Assembly (NCBI RefSeq): GCF_003051085.1
Contig: NZ_QAOM01000019.1
Coordinates: 1-61,664 of the forward strand
Length of the DNA: 61,664 nt
Origin: Trichococcus patagoniensis
GTDB taxonomy: Bacteria; Bacillota; Bacilli; Lactobacillales; Aerococcaceae
Direction of reading: 5' to 3'
The notes under the pieces were generated by a model. The model ran no database searches, was not told the DNA's origin, and saw nothing but the letters and a program-made list of their open reading frames with translations. Below, piece after piece: positions 16,646-29,759 of the stretch. The translations under genes and the position numbers were made by a program. Numbering within the stretch: position 1 is the first letter of the stretch; the number at the start of each line of letters is the position of its first letter.

Positions 16646-17287
16646 GTGCCAGTCAAAATTATAAATCCGGTTTTGCCGATCGAATTGCCCGAAAAGAATT
16701 TCGCCGACTGTTTCGATCCGGATGAACCTTATATAGAACATGCGCTTTTCAAAAATACGGCCATCGATTTTGGCCATTCCAGGGGAGTGGAGTTCACCGA
16801 AGTCAGATTCCAGAATGTGACTTTCAGCGAAGCGACGGTGAACCAGTTGTACTTGCGGGATGTCATCTTTGAAAGCTGCGATTTCGCCAATGTGCAGCTG
16901 GATGAAGTCACTATGAAGCGGGTGCATTTCGTGAATTGCCGGCTCATCGGCACCTCAATGACTGAAGGGGTCTTTGAGGATGTGCGCTTCCGCGAATGCA
17001 ACCTGCAGATGGCGGCTCTTGGATTCAGCAAGCAGAAGAATGTCCGTTACGAGAGCTGTCGTCTGAATGAGGCCGATTTTTACACATGCAAATTGAAGAA
17101 AGTGGATTTTTCCGAATGCGAATTGTCCGGAATCAATTTCACGGGAACACCGTTGAAGGCCATCGACATCAGCAGTTGCCGTTTCGAGCGCATCAGCGTC
17201 ACGCTGGAGGATCTGAAGGGCGCGATCGTCAGCGAAGAGCAGGCGTTGGCTTTTGTCGTCATGCTCGGGCTGGTCATCAAAAAGTAA
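16646..17287 (+). CDS. Qnr-like pentapeptide-repeat protein
   Basis: This protein of about 213 residues consists mostly of tandem A(D/N)LXX-type pentapeptides (for example FESCDFANVQLDEVTM and CRLNEADFYTCKLKKVDF), which fold as a right-handed quadrilateral beta-helix. Length and the C-terminal tail (EEQALAFVVMLGLVI) resemble the Qnr/EfsQnr group, DNA mimics that protect gyrase. Resistance is not shown and the chromosomal homologue's natural role is unknown. GTG at 16646 is preferred because AGGAAGG sits 10 bp upstream; the ATG at 16637 is only 1 bp from it. Confidence 0.75.
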   Translation: MPVKIINPVLPIELPEKNFADCFDPDEPYIEHALFKNTAIDFGHSRGVEFTEVRFQNVTFSEATVNQLYLRDVIFESCDFANVQLDEVTMKRVHFVNCRLIGTSMTEGVFEDVRFRECNLQMAALGFSKQKNVRYESCRLNEADFYTCKLKKVDFSECELSGINFTGTPLKAIDISSCRFERISVTLEDLKGAIVSEEQALAFVVMLGLVIKK

Positions 17288-17318
17288 TAAATGCGAAAGA
17301 CAAAATAAGGAGGCAGAT

Positions 17319-17978
17319 ATGGAGAAAAAAGTGTTCGCAAGTGAAGTGGCATTGGCCATGGGAGTGATGATCAATGCGTTGGCCGTATCGTTGATGATCA
17401 AAAGCGAACTTGGGGTATCGACGATTTCATCCGTGCCGGTCGTATTGAATAAGCTGTTTTCGGAGGTGACCATCGGCAGTTGGAATTTCGCTTTTCAAGT
17501 AGTCCTTGTCGTGCTGATGGCCGTGATCACCCGGAAGTTTTTGGGGTATGTTCTCTCGGTTGTATTGGCATTGCTCTTCGGCAATTTGATGGATTTCTTT
17601 GAAGTGCTTTTTTCGGGCATCATTGCTACTATGCCGCTCCGGATCGTTTTCTTCTTTGCCGGCTTTTTCCTGTTGGCATTCGGAATCAGTCTGATGATGA
17701 ACTGCAAGCTCCCCGCTCTTCCGTTCGACCTGTTCGTCCGCGAAATGGCCGATCATTTCGGTCTGAGCGTGAAGCAGATGAAAACGGGGTTTGATGTCTT
17801 CTGTGTGGTGTTGAGCGTTGTTTTTTCGGTGTTGTTCCTGGAAGGTATCGCTGGTGTCGGGATTGGTACCGTATTCGCTATGCTGTTCACCGGAACCGTT
17901 GCGCAGCTTTTCATGGAATGGTTGAACAAGCGCTTCGTTTTCAGGAGAATGCTGGTGTTGGATAGAGAACGCGCATGA
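17319..17978 (+). CDS. YczE/YyaS/YitT-type membrane protein
   Basis: This 219-residue hydrophobic protein has five or more membrane segments and the family-type N-terminal pattern MGVMINALAVSLMIKSELGVSTISSVP. It is a predicted transporter or membrane protein of the YczE-like group, with no known substrate. The start at 17319 follows GGAGG by 7 bp. It lies 31 bp behind the pentapeptide gene and may be co-transcribed with it; a terminator follows at once. Confidence 0.75.
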   Translation: MEKKVFASEVALAMGVMINALAVSLMIKSELGVSTISSVPVVLNKLFSEVTIGSWNFAFQVVLVVLMAVITRKFLGYVLSVVLALLFGNLMDFFEVLFSGIIATMPLRIVFFFAGFFLLAFGISLMMNCKLPALPFDLFVREMADHFGLSVKQMKTGFDVFCVVLSVVFSVLFLEGIAGVGIGTVFAMLFTGTVAQLFMEWLNKRFVFRRMLVLDRERA

Positions 17979-17984
17979 TATAGC

Positions 17985-18013
17985 TGCTGCCTTATTGCGA
18001 GGCAGCTTTTTTT
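17985..18013 (+). terminator. Terminator after the YczE-like gene
   Basis: GCTGCC (17985-17990) plus T pairs with AGGCAGC (17999-18005), followed by eight T. It lies 7 bp after the stop. From here to 18187 I see no gene, RNA or repeat. Confidence 0.85.
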
Positions 18014-18187
18014 TCAACAGAAATCAGAATGTCGACCAAAAAGATGAATAAAAGCAAAGAATCCATCTTTGTAGCGCAGAATGCTGCTCCGCAACACACT
18101 AGTCATAAAGCTAATAACATCCGTTTTCAAAGAAATGCTGATCCACCAACGTTATAAATGAAAATTAACTTTTATTAAGGAAAGGGC

Positions 18188-18216
18188 TTGCATCTTTTTA
18201 TTGGAAGTGCTAACAT
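18188..18216 (+). promoter_or_regulatory. bgl operon promoter with overlapping cre site
   Basis: TTGCAT (18188-18193), 17 bp, then TAACAT (18211-18216). The site TTGGAAGTGCTAACA (18201-18215) matches the CcpA cre consensus at 14 of 15 positions and covers the -10, so CcpA binding would block initiation when preferred sugars are present. Confidence 0.75.
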
Positions 18217-18227
18217 GTTGTTCATAG

Positions 18228-18309
18228 GATTGTTACTGCTTGTGCAGGCAAAACCTAAATTGATACGAGATGATGTGCACATCATTTGGTGTTAGTTTAG
18301 GTTTTTTTT
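18228..18309 (+). promoter_or_regulatory. RAT antiterminator and terminator 1
   Basis: A near-consensus RAT element begins GGATTGTTACTGCT at 18228 and ends GCAGGCAAAACC at 18256. Its 3' part overlaps the left arm of a terminator, AACCTAAA (about 18252) with TTTAGGTT (about 18297-18304), followed by T8. LicT bound to RAT RNA would prevent terminator formation and let transcription reach licT. Confidence 0.93.
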
Positions 18310-18335
18310 AATGGAAGGGGGAATGGGGATAATCG

Positions 18336-19175
18336 ATGAAGATTGAAAAAGTCTACAATAACAACGTGGTCTTGGCAAAAGCCGGAGACTCATCCGAAGT
18401 CATTGTGATGGGAAAAGGGATTGGGTTTCAGAAACGGACGGGAGACGTTTTCGACAAGTCTTTGATCGAGAAGACCTTCGTCATCCAGGAAAATGATTCA
18501 GCCGATCAGCTAAAGGCCATTTATCAGGATTTGCCGCAAGAAGAATCAGATGCCATTTTTAAGATCATTCAAGAGGCCGAAACGAGGCTGAATCATATTT
18601 TCCAAGCAAACGTCTATCTGACGCTTGCGGACCACATTCATTACGCTATCCAGCGGACAAAGGAAGGGATTGTTTTGACCAATCCTTTGGCCTTCGAAGT
18701 GAAGAAGTTCTATCGACGGGAATACGAGCTCGGCAAAATCGGGTTGGCACTCATCGCGGAACATACCGGTGTCGTGATGGCACCTGATGAAGCGACTTCC
18801 ATCGCACTGCATTTCGTGAATGCGCAAAAGGAAGGGCAATTGATCGAAGAGACGATGAAAGTGACCCGGATCGTTCAGGACATTCTGAACATCGTCCGCT
18901 TGCATTTCGGAGTCGCCTTCGATGAAGAATCGATTTCCTATAATCGATTCTACACCCATCTGCAGTATTTTGCGCAGCGGGTCGTCATGGGTGAAGTTTT
19001 CCAGACGGCTCCGGACACATTCTTGTTGGAACAAGTGAAGGCAAACTATCCGAATGCTTACACGTGTGCGAATAAGATCTCGACCTATGTCGGCGGTGCC
19101 CACCATTTTCAGGTCGGGAACGACGAACTTGTTTATCTCACGATCCATATCCATCGGGTCGTGCCACAAAAGTGA
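18336..19175 (+). CDS. licT: LicT/BglG-family transcriptional antiterminator
   Basis: This 279-residue protein has an N-terminal CAT RNA-binding domain (residues 1-55) and two PRD domains (about 65-170 and 175-279). The regulatory histidines are visible: ADHIHY (H100, H102), IALHF in PRD1, THLQYF and LTIHIH in PRD2. Unphosphorylated by EII when beta-glucosides are transported, and phosphorylated by HPr when glucose is scarce, it dimerises and binds RAT RNA. It is preceded by one RAT switch and followed by another, so it controls itself and the transporter operon. Confidence 0.95.
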   Translation: MKIEKVYNNNVVLAKAGDSSEVIVMGKGIGFQKRTGDVFDKSLIEKTFVIQENDSADQLKAIYQDLPQEESDAIFKIIQEAETRLNHIFQANVYLTLADHIHYAIQRTKEGIVLTNPLAFEVKKFYRREYELGKIGLALIAEHTGVVMAPDEATSIALHFVNAQKEGQLIEETMKVTRIVQDILNIVRLHFGVAFDEESISYNRFYTHLQYFAQRVVMGEVFQTAPDTFLLEQVKANYPNAYTCANKISTYVGGAHHFQVGNDELVYLTIHIHRVVPQK

Positions 19176-19195
19176 ATATAAAGATGCTCTCAAGA

Positions 19196-19276
19196 GGATT
19201 GTTACTGGTAAGGCAGGCAAAACCTAAGTAGACGGCAGGGAAGCGATTCCCATGCTCTCTATTTAGGTTTTTTTTA
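19196..19276 (+). promoter_or_regulatory. RAT antiterminator and terminator 2
   Basis: A second RAT starts GGATTGTTACTGGTAAGG at 19196 and ends GGCAAAACC at about 19224. The overlapping terminator pairs AACCTAA (about 19220) with TTAGGTT (about 19263), with T8 after. It separates licT from the PTS gene, so LicT activity sets transporter and hydrolase levels. Confidence 0.92.
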
Positions 19277-19280
19277 ATAA

Positions 19281-21272
<1,992 letters not shown>

Positions 21273-21315
21273 CCGCAAGCTATCCGTGAAATCGGAGTCG
21301 ATCACAAGCAATATA

Positions 21316-21490
21316 ATTGAATGTAACCCATGTATTCGGGAAATCGATCTCAACCGCAAACAACATTCCCGGATAAAAACCAGATATCCGGGGAAAAGAC
21401 CTAGACCGCAAGCCAGTCTCCCGAATAAAAACCAGATATTCGGGAATTTGGTTTGTGGTCTCAGGCGCCCGAACCCATTTGGGATAAGTA
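21316..21490. repeat. Inverted-repeat ladder C (CCCGGATA/TATCCGGG type)
   Basis: Two perfect units at 21368-21392 and 21420-21444 are 52 bp apart, with identical loops (AAAACCAGA) but compensated arms: CCCGGATA/TATCCGGG versus CCCGAATA/TATTCGGG. A right arm TATTCGGG at 21333-21340 and a weak unit near 21468 extend the ladder to about four units on the same period. It lies inside the bgl operon, between bglP and the first hydrolase; no other gene lies in this 292-bp gap. Confidence 0.8.
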
Positions 21491-21540
21491 ATTATAATTC
21501 AGGGCTGTCCCACGACGAGGCGGACCCAAAAATAAAATAG

Positions 21541-24404
<2,864 letters not shown>

Positions 24405-24412
24405 CAAATGCA

Positions 24413-24456
24413 AAATCCCCTGTATCACGCAAGAGCGTGAGGCAGGGGATTTTTTT
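24413..24456 (+). terminator. bgl operon terminator
   Basis: AAATCCCCTG (24413-24422) pairs with CAGGGGATTT (24443-24452), with an inner stem CACGC/GCGTG and a T run to 24456. It lies 8 bp past the last stop. Confidence 0.9.
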
Positions 24457-24485
24457 GGTATTATTTAGTACAGCATTTGGTGAGG

Positions 24486-24916
24486 TTGTCCGATAACTTC
24501 GTGGAATCGGACAAGTAGGCGCCAGCAGAGGCTGAACTTGTCCGATACCGGAAAGAAATCGGACAACTAGATCCCGGTAATGGTCGAGCTTGTCCGATAA
24601 CGCTTGTTTATCGGACAAGTTTGTGTCGGTGTTGTCTGCGGTTGTCCGATATGTTGGATGAATCGGACAAGTAGGCGCCAGCAGAGGCTGAACATGTCCG
24701 ATACCGGAAAGAAATCGGACAACTAGATCCCGGTAATGGTCGAGCTTGTCCGATAACGCTTGTTTATCGGACATGTTTGTCTCGGAGTTGTCTGCGGTTG
24801 TCCGATACTAAGCAGGAATCGGACAAGTAGGTGCCAGCAGAGGCTGAAGTTGTCCGATACCGAAAAGAAATCGGACAAGCTCGGCCCCGCTAAGGGTAAC
24901 GTTGTCCGATAACATT
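24486..24916. repeat. Inverted-repeat ladder D (TTGTCCGAT/ATCGGACAA type), nine units
   Basis: Dyads TTGTCCGAT-N11-ATCGGACAA start at 24486, 24538, 24590, 24642, 24694, 24746, 24798, 24850 and 24902, exactly 52 bp apart: 29-bp hairpin plus 23-bp spacer. Loops and spacers repeat every three units (156 bp), so a three-unit block has been duplicated. Unit 5 has a changed first base and unit 6 a changed last base. The ninth is incomplete on its right. It fills the gap between the convergent bgl operon and pdxT; no gene lies in it. Confidence 0.93.
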
Positions 24917-24919
24917 ACC

Positions 24920-25492
24920 TTATCCGACTTTCTTCAAAAAATACGCGAATACCGAAAGATCATCCGTCAATTCCGGATGGAAAGCAGTGACCAGCACTTG
25001 ATCATTTTCTGCTGCTACAATCTTTCCGTCGATGCTGGCCAACATCCGCACTCCTACGCCGAATGAGCGGATATAAGGCGCGCGGATGAAGACGGCTTCC
25101 ACCGGCTCAACGATGCCTTCAAAAGGCAGCAGCGCTTCGAAACTGTCGACCTGGCGGCCGAAGCCGTTGCGTTCGACTTCGATGTCGATGAAGCCGAGCC
25201 GCAATTCATCAGGTGCATGGCTACGGTCGGTGCTGCAGAGGATCAGCCCGGCACAGGTACCGAAAATCGCTTTTCCGGCAGCATAAAAGGCCCGCAAAGG
25301 CTCTTCCAATCGCTGTTCGCGAATCAGGCGACCGATTGCCGTCGATTCGCCGCCAGGGATGATTAGCCCGTCCAGGCCTTCCAGATCGGCAGGCGTCTTC
25401 ACGGCTACGGCAGCAACGCCCAATTTAGTCAGCGCCTGCAGGTGCTCCGTGACGGCTCCCTGCAAGGCCAAAACACCGATTTTTTTCGTCAT
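24920..25492 (-). CDS. pdxT: Pyridoxal 5'-phosphate synthase glutaminase subunit
   Basis: This 190-residue class I glutamine amidotransferase supplies ammonia to PdxS. The PGGEST motif (about 47-52), catalytic Cys80 in GTCAGL and the His/Glu pair in AFHPELT are present. It follows pdxS by 2 bp in one operon. Length is normal. Confidence 0.95.
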   Translation of the reverse strand: MTKKIGVLALQGAVTEHLQALTKLGVAAVAVKTPADLEGLDGLIIPGGESTAIGRLIREQRLEEPLRAFYAAGKAIFGTCAGLILCSTDRSHAPDELRLGFIDIEVERNGFGRQVDSFEALLPFEGIVEPVEAVFIRAPYIRSFGVGVRMLASIDGKIVAAENDQVLVTAFHPELTDDLSVFAYFLKKVG

Positions 25493-25494
25493 GC

Positions 25495-26385
25495 TTACCA
25501 GCCTCTTTCCTGCATGCGTTCGGAAGCGTGCAGGGTGCTGATGTCGATCCCCTTCATCGGTTCGCCCAAGCCTTTGGACAGTTCAGCCAACAAGGCATAA
25601 TCTTCATAATTGGTTGTCGCGCGGACGATGGCGCGGGCGAATTTTTCTGGGTTCTCGGCTTTGAAGATGCCGGATCCGACGAAGACGCCATCCGCACCCA
25701 GGCTCATCATCAAGGCTGCGTCGGCAGGTGTTGCGACACCACCGGCAGCAAAGTTCACGACCGGTAATTTCCCGAGCAGTTTGATTTCCTTGACCAGTTC
25801 GTAAGGGGCTCCGATTTCCTTGGCGAATGTCATCAGTTCATCGTCCGATTTCGTTATCAATTGGCGGATTTGGCCGTTGACTTTGCGCATATGGCGGACG
25901 GCTTCCACGATGTTACCGGTCCCCGGCTCGCCTTTCGTACGCAGCATCGAAGCTCCTTCACCGATGCGGCGCAAGGCTTCACCCAGATCGCGACAGCCGC
26001 AAACGAAAGGAACCGTATAGTCCGATTTCAAGAGGTGAAACTCTTCATCAGCCGGAGTCAGCACTTCACTCTCGTCGATATAGTCGACACCCATCGCTTC
26101 CAGGATGCGCGCTTCGGTGATGTGACCGATGCGGGCTTTCGCCATGACGGGAATGCTCACAGCGTTCATCACTGCCTCGACGATGGAGGGATCCGCCATC
26201 CGCGCGACCCCGCCGGCTGCGCGGATATCCGAGGGCACGCGCTCCAAAGCCATGACCGCTACGGCACCAGCCGCTTCAGCGATTCTTGCCTGCTCCGCGT
26301 TCACGACATCCATGATGACGCCACCTTTTTGCATTTGGGCCATCCCACGTTTTACTTTTTCTGAACCGATGATTTTTGTTGTCAT
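25495..26385 (-). CDS. pdxS: Pyridoxal 5'-phosphate synthase lyase subunit
   Basis: This 296-residue (beta/alpha)8 enzyme makes PLP from ribose 5-phosphate, glyceraldehyde 3-phosphate and ammonia. Family motifs include [28 protein letters not shown] with the Schiff-base lysine, and [21 protein letters not shown] lies 8 bp before the ATG. It is transcribed away from the pdxR regulator gene, as is usual for PdxR-activated pdxST. Confidence 0.96.
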   Translation of the reverse strand: MTTKIIGSEKVKRGMAQMQKGGVIMDVVNAEQARIAEAAGAVAVMALERVPSDIRAAGGVARMADPSIVEAVMNAVSIPVMAKARIGHITEARILEAMGVDYIDESEVLTPADEEFHLLKSDYTVPFVCGCRDLGEALRRIGEGASMLRTKGEPGTGNIVEAVRHMRKVNGQIRQLITKSDDELMTFAKEIGAPYELVKEIKLLGKLPVVNFAAGGVATPADAALMMSLGADGVFVGSGIFKAENPEKFARAIVRATTNYEDYALLAELSKGLGEPMKGIDISTLHASERMQERGW

Positions 26386-26460
26386 AAATAATCCTCCTTG
26401 AATTAGATGATAAATAGATTAAAGAATGGTTAAATCATAAGCCCTTTTTCCAATAACACC

Positions 26461-26510
26461 TACATCCAATTGGACTGTTTCCGAACCAACCAATTTGGTG
26501 TATAATGAGT
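26461..26510. promoter_or_regulatory. pdxS/pdxR divergent control region
   Basis: The two near-copies CCAATTGG (26465-26472) and CCAATTTGG (26490-26498) lie 25 bp apart, just upstream of TATAAT (26501-26506) for pdxR. On the minus strand TATGAT with a weak TAGGTG -35 at 17 bp fits an activator-dependent pdxS promoter. PdxR-type MocR proteins bind such paired sites between divergent pdxR and pdxST genes (inference from family). Confidence 0.5.
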
Positions 26511-26532
26511 TAAAACTAGGGAGAGTGAAGGA

Positions 26533-27948
26533 ATGACGGAATGGAGACTGGACCAGGATAGGGGCATGCCGCTCTATCAACAGCTGATGCAGCTGATCGA
26601 AGAGAAGATAAAAGCCGGAGATTTGGTCCCCGGCCGGGCCTTGCCGGCGGAACGCAAGTTGGCGGAGGAACTGCAGGTCAACCGCTCGACCGTCATCCGG
26701 GCACTGGAAGAGCTGACGACGCAGGGGATCCTCATCCGCAAAAGGGGCAGCGGGACGTTCGTGAATCCGAATAAATGGGGGATGCAGACAAGGCCAACCA
26801 TCAACTGGCGGACTTCCTTGACGCCGGATAGTCTTTCGGGGGACACCCCTTATCAAAGAAACGTCAAACAACTGTCGTCGCAGCACCGATCACGCGAAAT
26901 CCTGGATTTGGGGAATGGGGATTTGCCGAAGGACCTCTTGCCGGAGCTAAAGATCCCGGATATTTCGCTGGGTGACATGTTGCATGGGGAAGCGACATTC
27001 ATCCGGGAGAACCGAGGGATCAAGGCGACGAGGGAAAGTGTCCAAAAACACCTCCAGACCGCGTACGGGATGACTGTCCCGCTTGAGGAAATCTTCATCA
27101 CTTCGGGGACCCAGCAATCCTTGTTTTTGATCACGCAAGGGCTGTTGAAGCCGGGCGATGCGATCGGTATCGAAGCGCCTTCTTATTTCTATTCATTGCG
27201 ATTATTTCAGGCTGCCGGTCTGCGGATTATTCCGATTCCGATGGATGGCGAGGGCATGACCGTCAAGGGTCTCCAAGAAGTTTCCTTGCAGTACCCTCTG
27301 AAGATGATTTTTCTGAATCCGATTTTCCAGAATCCGACAGGAACGGTCATGAGCCCGGAGCGGAAACAGGCCATCCTTGATTATTGTTTGCTGAAACGCA
27401 TCCCGATTGTGGAGGATGATGCATACGGCAGCTTTGTTTTTGATGAAACAGTCGATAATCGTCCGTTGAAAAGCTTGGATAAACGGCAGCAAGTCCTGTA
27501 TCTGGGGTCCTTGTCCAAGTTTGCCGGTCAGCATATCCGGATCGGCTGGATGGTAGGGCCTGCCGCGATTATCCGGGAATTGGCCGACATCCGCGATCAG
27601 ATCGACTCCGGATTGAGTTTCTTGCCGCAGCTGCTGGCAGAGCATTATTTGGCGAGCGAAATGGCTGCCCATCTTCCCGTTATCGTCGCGGCTTTGAGGG
27701 AGCGCGCTGAAAGACTGCAAACGTGGCTCAGAAACAGATACGGAACGGAAATCAGTTTTGAACCGTCAAAAGGCGGCTTCCACCTTTATTGCTGTTTTCC
27801 GAATAAAACCGATGCTGAAATGGATGAATTGCTTCAGCAATTGTTGGAAGAAAAAGTGATTGTGAAGGAAGGCATCCAGTTCGGTGACCGGAAAAATGCG
27901 CTCCGTTTCAGTTTCGGACATTTTGTGGAGCGGGAAACAACAATATGA
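26533..27948 (+). CDS. pdxR: MocR-family regulator PdxR
   Basis: This 471-residue fusion has a GntR winged helix (residues about 10-78, RKRGSGTFV end) and a fold-type I aminotransferase domain (about 115-470). The PLP lysine lies in GSLSKFAGQHIRIGW. PdxR senses PLP and activates pdxST while repressing itself. The divergent placement next to pdxS supports the assignment strongly. GGAGAG precedes the start by about 9 bp. Confidence 0.9.
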   Translation: MTEWRLDQDRGMPLYQQLMQLIEEKIKAGDLVPGRALPAERKLAEELQVNRSTVIRALEELTTQGILIRKRGSGTFVNPNKWGMQTRPTINWRTSLTPDSLSGDTPYQRNVKQLSSQHRSREILDLGNGDLPKDLLPELKIPDISLGDMLHGEATFIRENRGIKATRESVQKHLQTAYGMTVPLEEIFITSGTQQSLFLITQGLLKPGDAIGIEAPSYFYSLRLFQAAGLRIIPIPMDGEGMTVKGLQEVSLQYPLKMIFLNPIFQNPTGTVMSPERKQAILDYCLLKRIPIVEDDAYGSFVFDETVDNRPLKSLDKRQQVLYLGSLSKFAGQHIRIGWMVGPAAIIRELADIRDQIDSGLSFLPQLLAEHYLASEMAAHLPVIVAALRERAERLQTWLRNRYGTEISFEPSKGGFHLYCCFPNKTDAEMDELLQQLLEEKVIVKEGIQFGDRKNALRFSFGHFVERETTI

Positions 27949-28048
27949 GCCCAATTTGCTGCGGCCATTTTTACATTTCTTCACCCATTTGCTGCGCAAT
28001 ATCCTTAAAATGGAATGAAAATAAAAATAAATCAAATTTCATGTCAGG

Positions 28049-28081
28049 AAACCTCCCGTAAAGATAACGGGAGGTTTTTTT
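28049..28081 (+). terminator. pdxR terminator
   Basis: AAACCTCCCGT (28049-28059) pairs with ACGGGAGGTTT, followed by T run to 28081. The region 28082-28265 holds only a promoter-like TATAAT at 28223-28228 ahead of the aminotransferase gene. Confidence 0.85.
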
Positions 28082-28286
28082 GCTTGAAATCCTATATGTA
28101 TCATAGTTTTTCCTGGTTATTACAACCCTATTTCCGAAGTGATGTGAACGAAGCTGACATCGCATAACAGAAAAGGTCCTATCCGGTGTCATGAAATGTT
28201 TTCGGTTTGAGTGATAAATCTATATAATCAAAACATCGAAGTCACAAAAGATATCACAAGTATGCATGAAAAGGGGAGCGAGCGTC

Positions 28287-29681
28287 ATGACAGGAACAAC
28301 ATCATTAACAGAAACAGAATTGAGATATCAATTACCGGAAATCATCACGGAAACATTGCCTGGGGAAAAGGCAGCAGCCATTCTTGCACGGAGATCGGAA
28401 GCGATCCCTGCCTCTTTGACATGCGTCTATCCGGTTGCGATAGGGAAGGCTGAGGGCGCCATCATCGAGGACGTTGACGGCAACCGCTTTTTGGATTGGG
28501 TCGGGGGCGTAGGTGTTCTGAATATCGGACACCGTCACCCGAAAGTCGTGGAAGCAGTCAAGCAACAGGAAAATGATTATTTTCATGCGATGATCAATAT
28601 CCTTACGAGTGAAAAATATATTACATTAGCTGAAAAAATGAACGATATCGTGCCGGTGAAGGGCTTCAAAAAGCGGACGTTCTTTGCGAACAGCGGTGCC
28701 GAAGCGATCGAAAATGGCGTAAAGGTAGCCAGAGCCTACACGAAACGTCCGAATGTCATCGTATTCTCAGGCGCCTTCCATGGACGAACACTTTTGACGA
28801 CCCACATGACCGCGAAAAAGGCCAATTCGATCGGCTTAGGGCCGTTCCCGGATGGGATATTCCGTGTGGATTATCCGAATCTTTACCGCAAACCTGCCTA
28901 CTACACGGATGATGAGGCAGTGGCCTACTACATCGAACGCATCAAACGCGCCTTTGATGAGTTGACGCCGGCCAGCCAAGTCGCTGCCATCGTGTTCGAG
29001 CCGGTGCAGGGCGAGGGCGGCTTCATCCCGGCTCCGATCGAATGGGTCAAAGCAGTCCGCCAGATCTGTGACGAGAATGGCATCATGATGATGACGGATG
29101 AAGTGCAGACCGGATTCGGGCGCACTGGAAAACTGTTTGCCTCCTCCTACTACGAAGAAGCCGGCTGCGCTCCGGATATCCTGTGTACGGCAAAATCGAT
29201 TGCAGGCGGATTCCCGCTCAGCGCCATCGTTGCCCGTGATGAGATCTTCAAAGGGATGACCGGCGGATTGATCGGCGGCACCTTCGGAGGCAATTCGGTA
29301 TCTTGTGCGGCGGCGCTTGCGACGATAAAAGTCATCGAAGACGAAAAACTCTGCGACCGTTCATTGGAACTGGGTGCAGCCTACACTGCCCGTGTTGAAG
29401 AATGGCAACAGCAATACAAAGAAATCGGCGATGTGCGCGGTTTGGGCGGGATGATCGGGGTTGAATTCATCAAAGACCGACTTACCAAAGAACCTGCTTC
29501 GGAATTGGTGAACGCGCTGATCCAACAATGCGTCCAGAACGGCTTGATCATCGAAAATGCAGGCACCTACGGCAATGTGGTCCGGTTCCTGGCTCCTTTG
29601 GTCACGACGGATGAGCAGCTGGAAGCCGGCCTTGCGATTATGGGCGATGCAATCGATGCATTGTGCACAAAGTTAGCATAA
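28287..29681 (+). CDS. gabT: Class III aminotransferase, GabT-like
   Basis: This 464-residue PLP enzyme is probably a 4-aminobutyrate or related omega-amino acid transaminase. Visible are FANSGAEAIENGVKVAR (PLP phosphate binding), FHGRT, TDEVQTGFGRTG and the Schiff-base lysine in TAKSIAGGFPL. ATG at 28287 follows GGGGAG by 8 bp; the ATG at 28266 lies before that site. No GABA succinate-semialdehyde partner is next to it, so the substrate is not certain; ornithine or beta-alanine are possible. Confidence 0.82.
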   Translation: MTGTTSLTETELRYQLPEIITETLPGEKAAAILARRSEAIPASLTCVYPVAIGKAEGAIIEDVDGNRFLDWVGGVGVLNIGHRHPKVVEAVKQQENDYFHAMINILTSEKYITLAEKMNDIVPVKGFKKRTFFANSGAEAIENGVKVARAYTKRPNVIVFSGAFHGRTLLTTHMTAKKANSIGLGPFPDGIFRVDYPNLYRKPAYYTDDEAVAYYIERIKRAFDELTPASQVAAIVFEPVQGEGGFIPAPIEWVKAVRQICDENGIMMMTDEVQTGFGRTGKLFASSYYEEAGCAPDILCTAKSIAGGFPLSAIVARDEIFKGMTGGLIGGTFGGNSVSCAAALATIKVIEDEKLCDRSLELGAAYTARVEEWQQQYKEIGDVRGLGGMIGVEFIKDRLTKEPASELVNALIQQCVQNGLIIENAGTYGNVVRFLAPLVTTDEQLEAGLAIMGDAIDALCTKLA

Positions 29682-29759
29682 CTATCTGAAACTAATGGGG
29701 CTTTAAACAGTCAATAAAAATCTCCTCAAATGCATGCAAATCTTTTGTTTTTGATCCCG

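Noticed and set aside
18041-18187. A tRNA or small RNA gene in the gap before the bgl promoter
   Set aside because: No cloverleaf, promoter or terminator pair could be found in this stretch.
24486-24916. Ladder D as a second CRISPR array
   Set aside because: The conserved parts are short inverted arms; loops and spacers recur in blocks of three and no repeat of 28-36 bp with unique spacers exists.
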